A stretch of 51,013 bases of DNA from Candidatus Epulonipiscium fishelsonii (GTDB lineage: Bacteria > Bacillota > Clostridia > Lachnospirales > Cellulosilyticaceae): positions 40,846-91,858 of the forward strand of contig LJDB01000055.1 in assembly GCA_001983455.1 (NCBI GenBank), in the 5' to 3' direction. A model generated the notes under the pieces. The model searched no databases, had not been told where the DNA came from, and saw only the letters and a program-made list of their open reading frames with translations. Both the position numbers and the translations under genes were made by a program. Positions 48,505 to 51,013 of this stretch are shown in pieces; the first letter of the stretch is position 1; each line of letters opens with the position of its first letter.

Positions 48505-51013
48505 ATGTCAAATAGAATAAAAAAAGCAAGACTATCTATGGCTTTAGCCTTATTAATGACTACAACAACTGCAATGCCAGTAATGGCAAATCAATTGTTG
48601 GTACATATTCAAGCACCTGAACCAATACCATGGCCAAATAAAGATGTTGTAAGTGGAAAGCTTAATTCAATAATGACAAGAGGAGAGCTTGCAACTTACT
48701 TGGTTAATATTTTTGAATATTATGACGTATCAAAAGCAGTTGCATTTACAGATACAATAGGAAATGTAAATGAAGACGCAATAGCAAAAATTAGTAGTGC
48801 TGAAGTTATGTATGAGACAGATAATACATTTAATCCAAGCCAACCAGTAAGCAGAGAAGAAATGATGTATGCTCTTGCAAATGCATATAGTATAACAGCA
48901 AAAGATACAAACACAAAACTTCCATTTAGTGATAGAAATAACATTTCAAGCTGGGCAAAAGAAAGTATTGTAGCGATGTACACAAACGGATATATTGCAA
49001 CAAATATTCTATTTAGTCCATCAGCACCTGTTACAAAATCGGAATTTGTTAAAATTACAGACAAGCTTACAGCTGGAATGATTACTGAAGCAGGTACATA
49101 TTCACACAACGTTAATGGAAGCTTATTAATTAGCTCTAGGGATGTTGTGTTAAACAATATGACAATCGACGGAAACCTTTATATTGCACAAGGAGTTGGT
49201 GATGGAGATATTGAACTAAACAATGTTGAAGTTACTGGTGAAGTTGTTGTCGAAGGTGGAGGAGAAAACTCTATCAAAATTAAAGGTGGAAAATTCCACA
49301 AACAATTTAAAGTTAAAACTGTTATGCCTGTCAGGATTTCAAACGAAGGAGTAGTAGCACTTAATATTAAAACAGCACCAAAAGCTAAACTTATTTTAAC
49401 AGGAGCATTTGAAGATATTATTATATCTTATGGTGCTAAAGTTGAATTTGAACAAGCTAAAGTTAAAGAAGTTAAGGTTGAAAAAACACTAGACTCACTA
49501 GTTAGTGAATTTGACAGACTAGTTGATATCGTTATGGATACTGCTTCTCAAGTTACAGAGATTATAGCTGAAGAAAAAGTTGATATTAAAGGGTCAGGTC
49601 AAATTTTAACCCTTGTAGCAAAAGTTGAAGACATTGTATCATCAATTACGCCAAGGAAAGTAGAAGTAAGTGATAGTAGTATTAATGTTGAAATTGGTGG
49701 AGTTATTCAAAAAGGAAGTACTCTTGATAAATATGAAGAGCCAGAGCCTGAATATTACAATAAAGATTACGACAATTATGACGACGATGATAACGATGAC
49801 TACAATTATGACGACGATGATAATGACGATGATGACGATGATGACTACGATGACTACGATGACTACACACCACCACCTGTACCACCTGTAGTATCACCAA
49901 AAGCACCAACAAGTCTTACACCTATTGAAATTAATTCAGGTGATGATGAATTTAGCATAAAATATACTGGTCACAACAATAAATGGGAAGATGAAAATGA
50001 CGATACAAAATTTAAAGCAACTTTAGTAAAAGATAATAATATTACAATAACAGCAGTTGTAGAATTAAAGGAAGATGAAGATTGCTTTGAGATTAGCGAC
50101 ATTTCAGAAGATCTTGAATCAGGAGATTACACAATAACCATTTCTGATGGTAAAAATTTCAGCATAAAAGGAAAAGTCACTGTTGAAGAAGAAAGTCAAA
50201 CTGAAGAAATAACAAAGCCAACAGCAATAACAATGCCTAAAGATGGTATAACAACATCAGCAACAACATTTGTAGTAGGATTTAGTGGATCAAGTGAATT
50301 ATGGAGAACTACTAATGCATTAACTAACTTCAAAGTAACAGTTACATCATCAGATAGCACAGAAATAGCTACAGGTACTGCAACTATAGTTACAGGTAAA
50401 GAAGAGTTCAACGTAACATTACTAAGCTCAATAGCAACAGCAGGAGATTATACTGTAAGTATTGAAGGAGGAGTTTCAGGAATAATTAGCTTGGAGGATA
50501 CCTTAACTGTAACAAGCAGTGATACAGGAACACCAGGAGTAGGTGAAATAACTACGCCAACAGCAATAACAATGCCTGAAGATGGTATAACAACATCAGC
50601 AACAACATTTGCAGTATTATTCAGTGGATCAAGTGAATTATGGAGAACTACTAATGAAACAACTACATTTAAAGTAACAGTGACATCATCAGATAGTACT
50701 GAAATAACAACAGGTACAGCGACTATAGCTAAAGGTAAAGAAGAGTTTAGCGTAACATTACCAAGAGCAATAACAACAGTAGGAGAGTATACTGTAAGTA
50801 TTGAAGGAGGAGTATCAGGAACAATTAACTTAGAGGATACATTAACTGTAACAAGTAGTGGCACAGAAACACCAGGAGTAGGTGAAATAACCACGCCAAC
50901 AGCAATAACAATGCCTGAAGATGGTATAACAACATCAGCAACAACATTTGTAGTAGGATTTAGTGGATCAAGTGAATTATGGAGAACTACTAATGAAACA
51001 ACTACATTTAAAG
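48505..51013 (+). CDS. SLH-domain surface protein with Asp-rich linker and 113-residue repeats, 3' partial
   Basis: The frame starts at ATG 48505 (RBS GGAGG, 48491-48495) and is open to the right edge (836 codons seen). Parts in order: signal peptide (about 1-29, cleaved after MPVMA); SLH region (about 50-190: TRGELATYLVNIF, FNPSQPVSREEMMYALANAY, WAKESIVAMYTNGYI); a beta-helix-like domain (SSRDVVLNNMTIDGNLYIAQ, DIELNNVEVTGEVVV); an Asp/Asn/Tyr linker (49753-49866) and a Pro linker; an Ig-like unit; then 113-residue repeats from about 50200. It is inferred to be a wall-anchored display protein; the Asp-rich linker could bind Ca2+. Confidence 0.88.
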   Translation, partial: MSNRIKKARLSMALALLMTTTTAMPVMANQLLVHIQAPEPIPWPNKDVVSGKLNSIMTRGELATYLVNIFEYYDVSKAVAFTDTIGNVNEDAIAKISSAEVMYETDNTFNPSQPVSREEMMYALANAYSITAKDTNTKLPFSDRNNISSWAKESIVAMYTNGYIATNILFSPSAPVTKSEFVKITDKLTAGMITEAGTYSHNVNGSLLISSRDVVLNNMTIDGNLYIAQGVGDGDIELNNVEVTGEVVVEGGGENSIKIKGGKFHKQFKVKTVMPVRISNEGVVALNIKTAPKAKLILTGAFEDIIISYGAKVEFEQAKVKEVKVEKTLDSLVSEFDRLVDIVMDTASQVTEIIAEEKVDIKGSGQILTLVAKVEDIVSSITPRKVEVSDSSINVEIGGVIQKGSTLDKYEEPEPEYYNKDYDNYDDDDNDDYNYDDDDNDDDDDDDYDDYDDYTPPPVPPVVSPKAPTSLTPIEINSGDDEFSIKYTGHNNKWEDENDDTKFKATLVKDNNITITAVVELKEDEDCFEISDISEDLESGDYTITISDGKNFSIKGKVTVEEESQTEEITKPTAITMPKDGITTSATTFVVGFSGSSELWRTTNALTNFKVTVTSSDSTEIATGTATIVTGKEEFNVTLLSSIATAGDYTVSIEGGVSGIISLEDTLTVTSSDTGTPGVGEITTPTAITMPEDGITTSATTFAVLFSGSSELWRTTNETTTFKVTVTSSDSTEITTGTATIAKGKEEFSVTLPRAITTVGEYTVSIEGGVSGTINLEDTLTVTSSGTETPGVGEITTPTAITMPEDGITTSATTFVVGFSGSSELWRTTNETTTFK
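50202..51013 (+). repeat. 339-bp coding tandem repeats
   Basis: The word ACAGCAATAACAATGCCT recurs at 50221, 50560 and 50899, a spacing of exactly 339 bp (113 codons). Units start TPTAITMPEDGITTSATTF and contain GSSELWRTTN. Copies two and three are very similar; the third runs off the right edge. Confidence 0.95.

Noticed and set aside
48720..50894. Minus-strand ORFs opposite the right-hand SLH gene
   Set aside because: They lie opposite a continuous plus-strand frame with signal peptide, SLH motifs and RBS.
1..51013. Frequent ACTAGT/CTAG words
   Set aside because: They look common, but in DNA this AT-rich a rough expectation is already in the high teens for ACTAGT in 51 kb, and I could not count exactly.
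1..51013. tRNA, rRNA and CRISPR arrays
   Set aside because: Scanning for T-loop words (GGTTCGAATCC-like), rRNA signatures and regularly spaced short palindromic repeats found none; the tandem repeats present have no unique spacers.

Overview
The window looks like chromosomal DNA of a low-GC, anaerobic, endospore-forming Firmicute of the class Clostridia. The evidence is the base composition, strong AGGAGG-type ribosome binding sites, GerW/YtfJ and SpoIID-type sporulation proteins, SLH surface proteins, AddAB rather than RecBCD, and an infC-rpmI-rplT operon behind an L20-type leader. A position near Lachnospirales is a guess. No tRNA, rRNA, CRISPR array or prophage was seen.

Layout. 1-2.0 kb: 3' part of an SLH protein with a long QDV repeat. 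2.1-4.1 kb (minus): hypothetical, DUF2953, gerW. 4.2-7.7 kb: arsenic operon arsR-acr3-CoA-disulfide reductase/rhodanese. 7.7-8.6 kb: copy A of a long non-coding dispersed repeat. 9.0-11.9 kb: iron-siderophore type ABC transporter. 11.9-17.3 kb (minus): a papain-like protein, then a cell-envelope module running from a DUF1700-like membrane protein through two 11-residue-repeat membrane proteins and a DUF4097 protein to a histidine kinase and response regulator. 17.5-21.5 kb: SpoIID-domain protein and infC-rpmI-rplT. 21.5-23.9 kb (minus): polar amino-acid ABC transporter. 24.1-26.2 kb: two small clostridial proteins and a thioredoxin-reductase-like flavoprotein. 26.5-27.6 kb: copy B of the long repeat, followed by a YfcC-type carrier, nagB and ligA. 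32.2-37.1 kb (minus): pcrA interrupted by a group II intron. 37.1-48.0 kb: PHP phosphoesterase, YitT, trpS, a monooxygenase-fold protein, an Asp-rich membrane protein, addA and addB. 48.5 kb to the right edge: a second SLH protein with 113-residue repeats.

Two themes stand out. First, in-frame tandem repeats occur in at least eight proteins, including conserved enzymes: a 15-residue repeat inside the CoA-disulfide reductase, an N-terminal duplication in DNA ligase, pentapeptides in the GerW tail and a 27-residue repeat in the DUF2953 protein. Second, the intergenic DNA is full of dispersed elements: the two 0.9-1.1 kb repeats, a 42-bp family, hairpins with three-base loops, and tandem 37- and 39-bp units. 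Both window ends lie inside repeat arrays.

The most precise single result is the group II intron. Its 5' end (GTGCG at 36406), domain V/VI and 3' end (33727) can be placed so that splicing joins GAT-A to CA-AAT. This restores the DEYQDTN motif II of PcrA and gives an uninterrupted 734-residue protein. All functional calls come from reading motifs; no database search was run.
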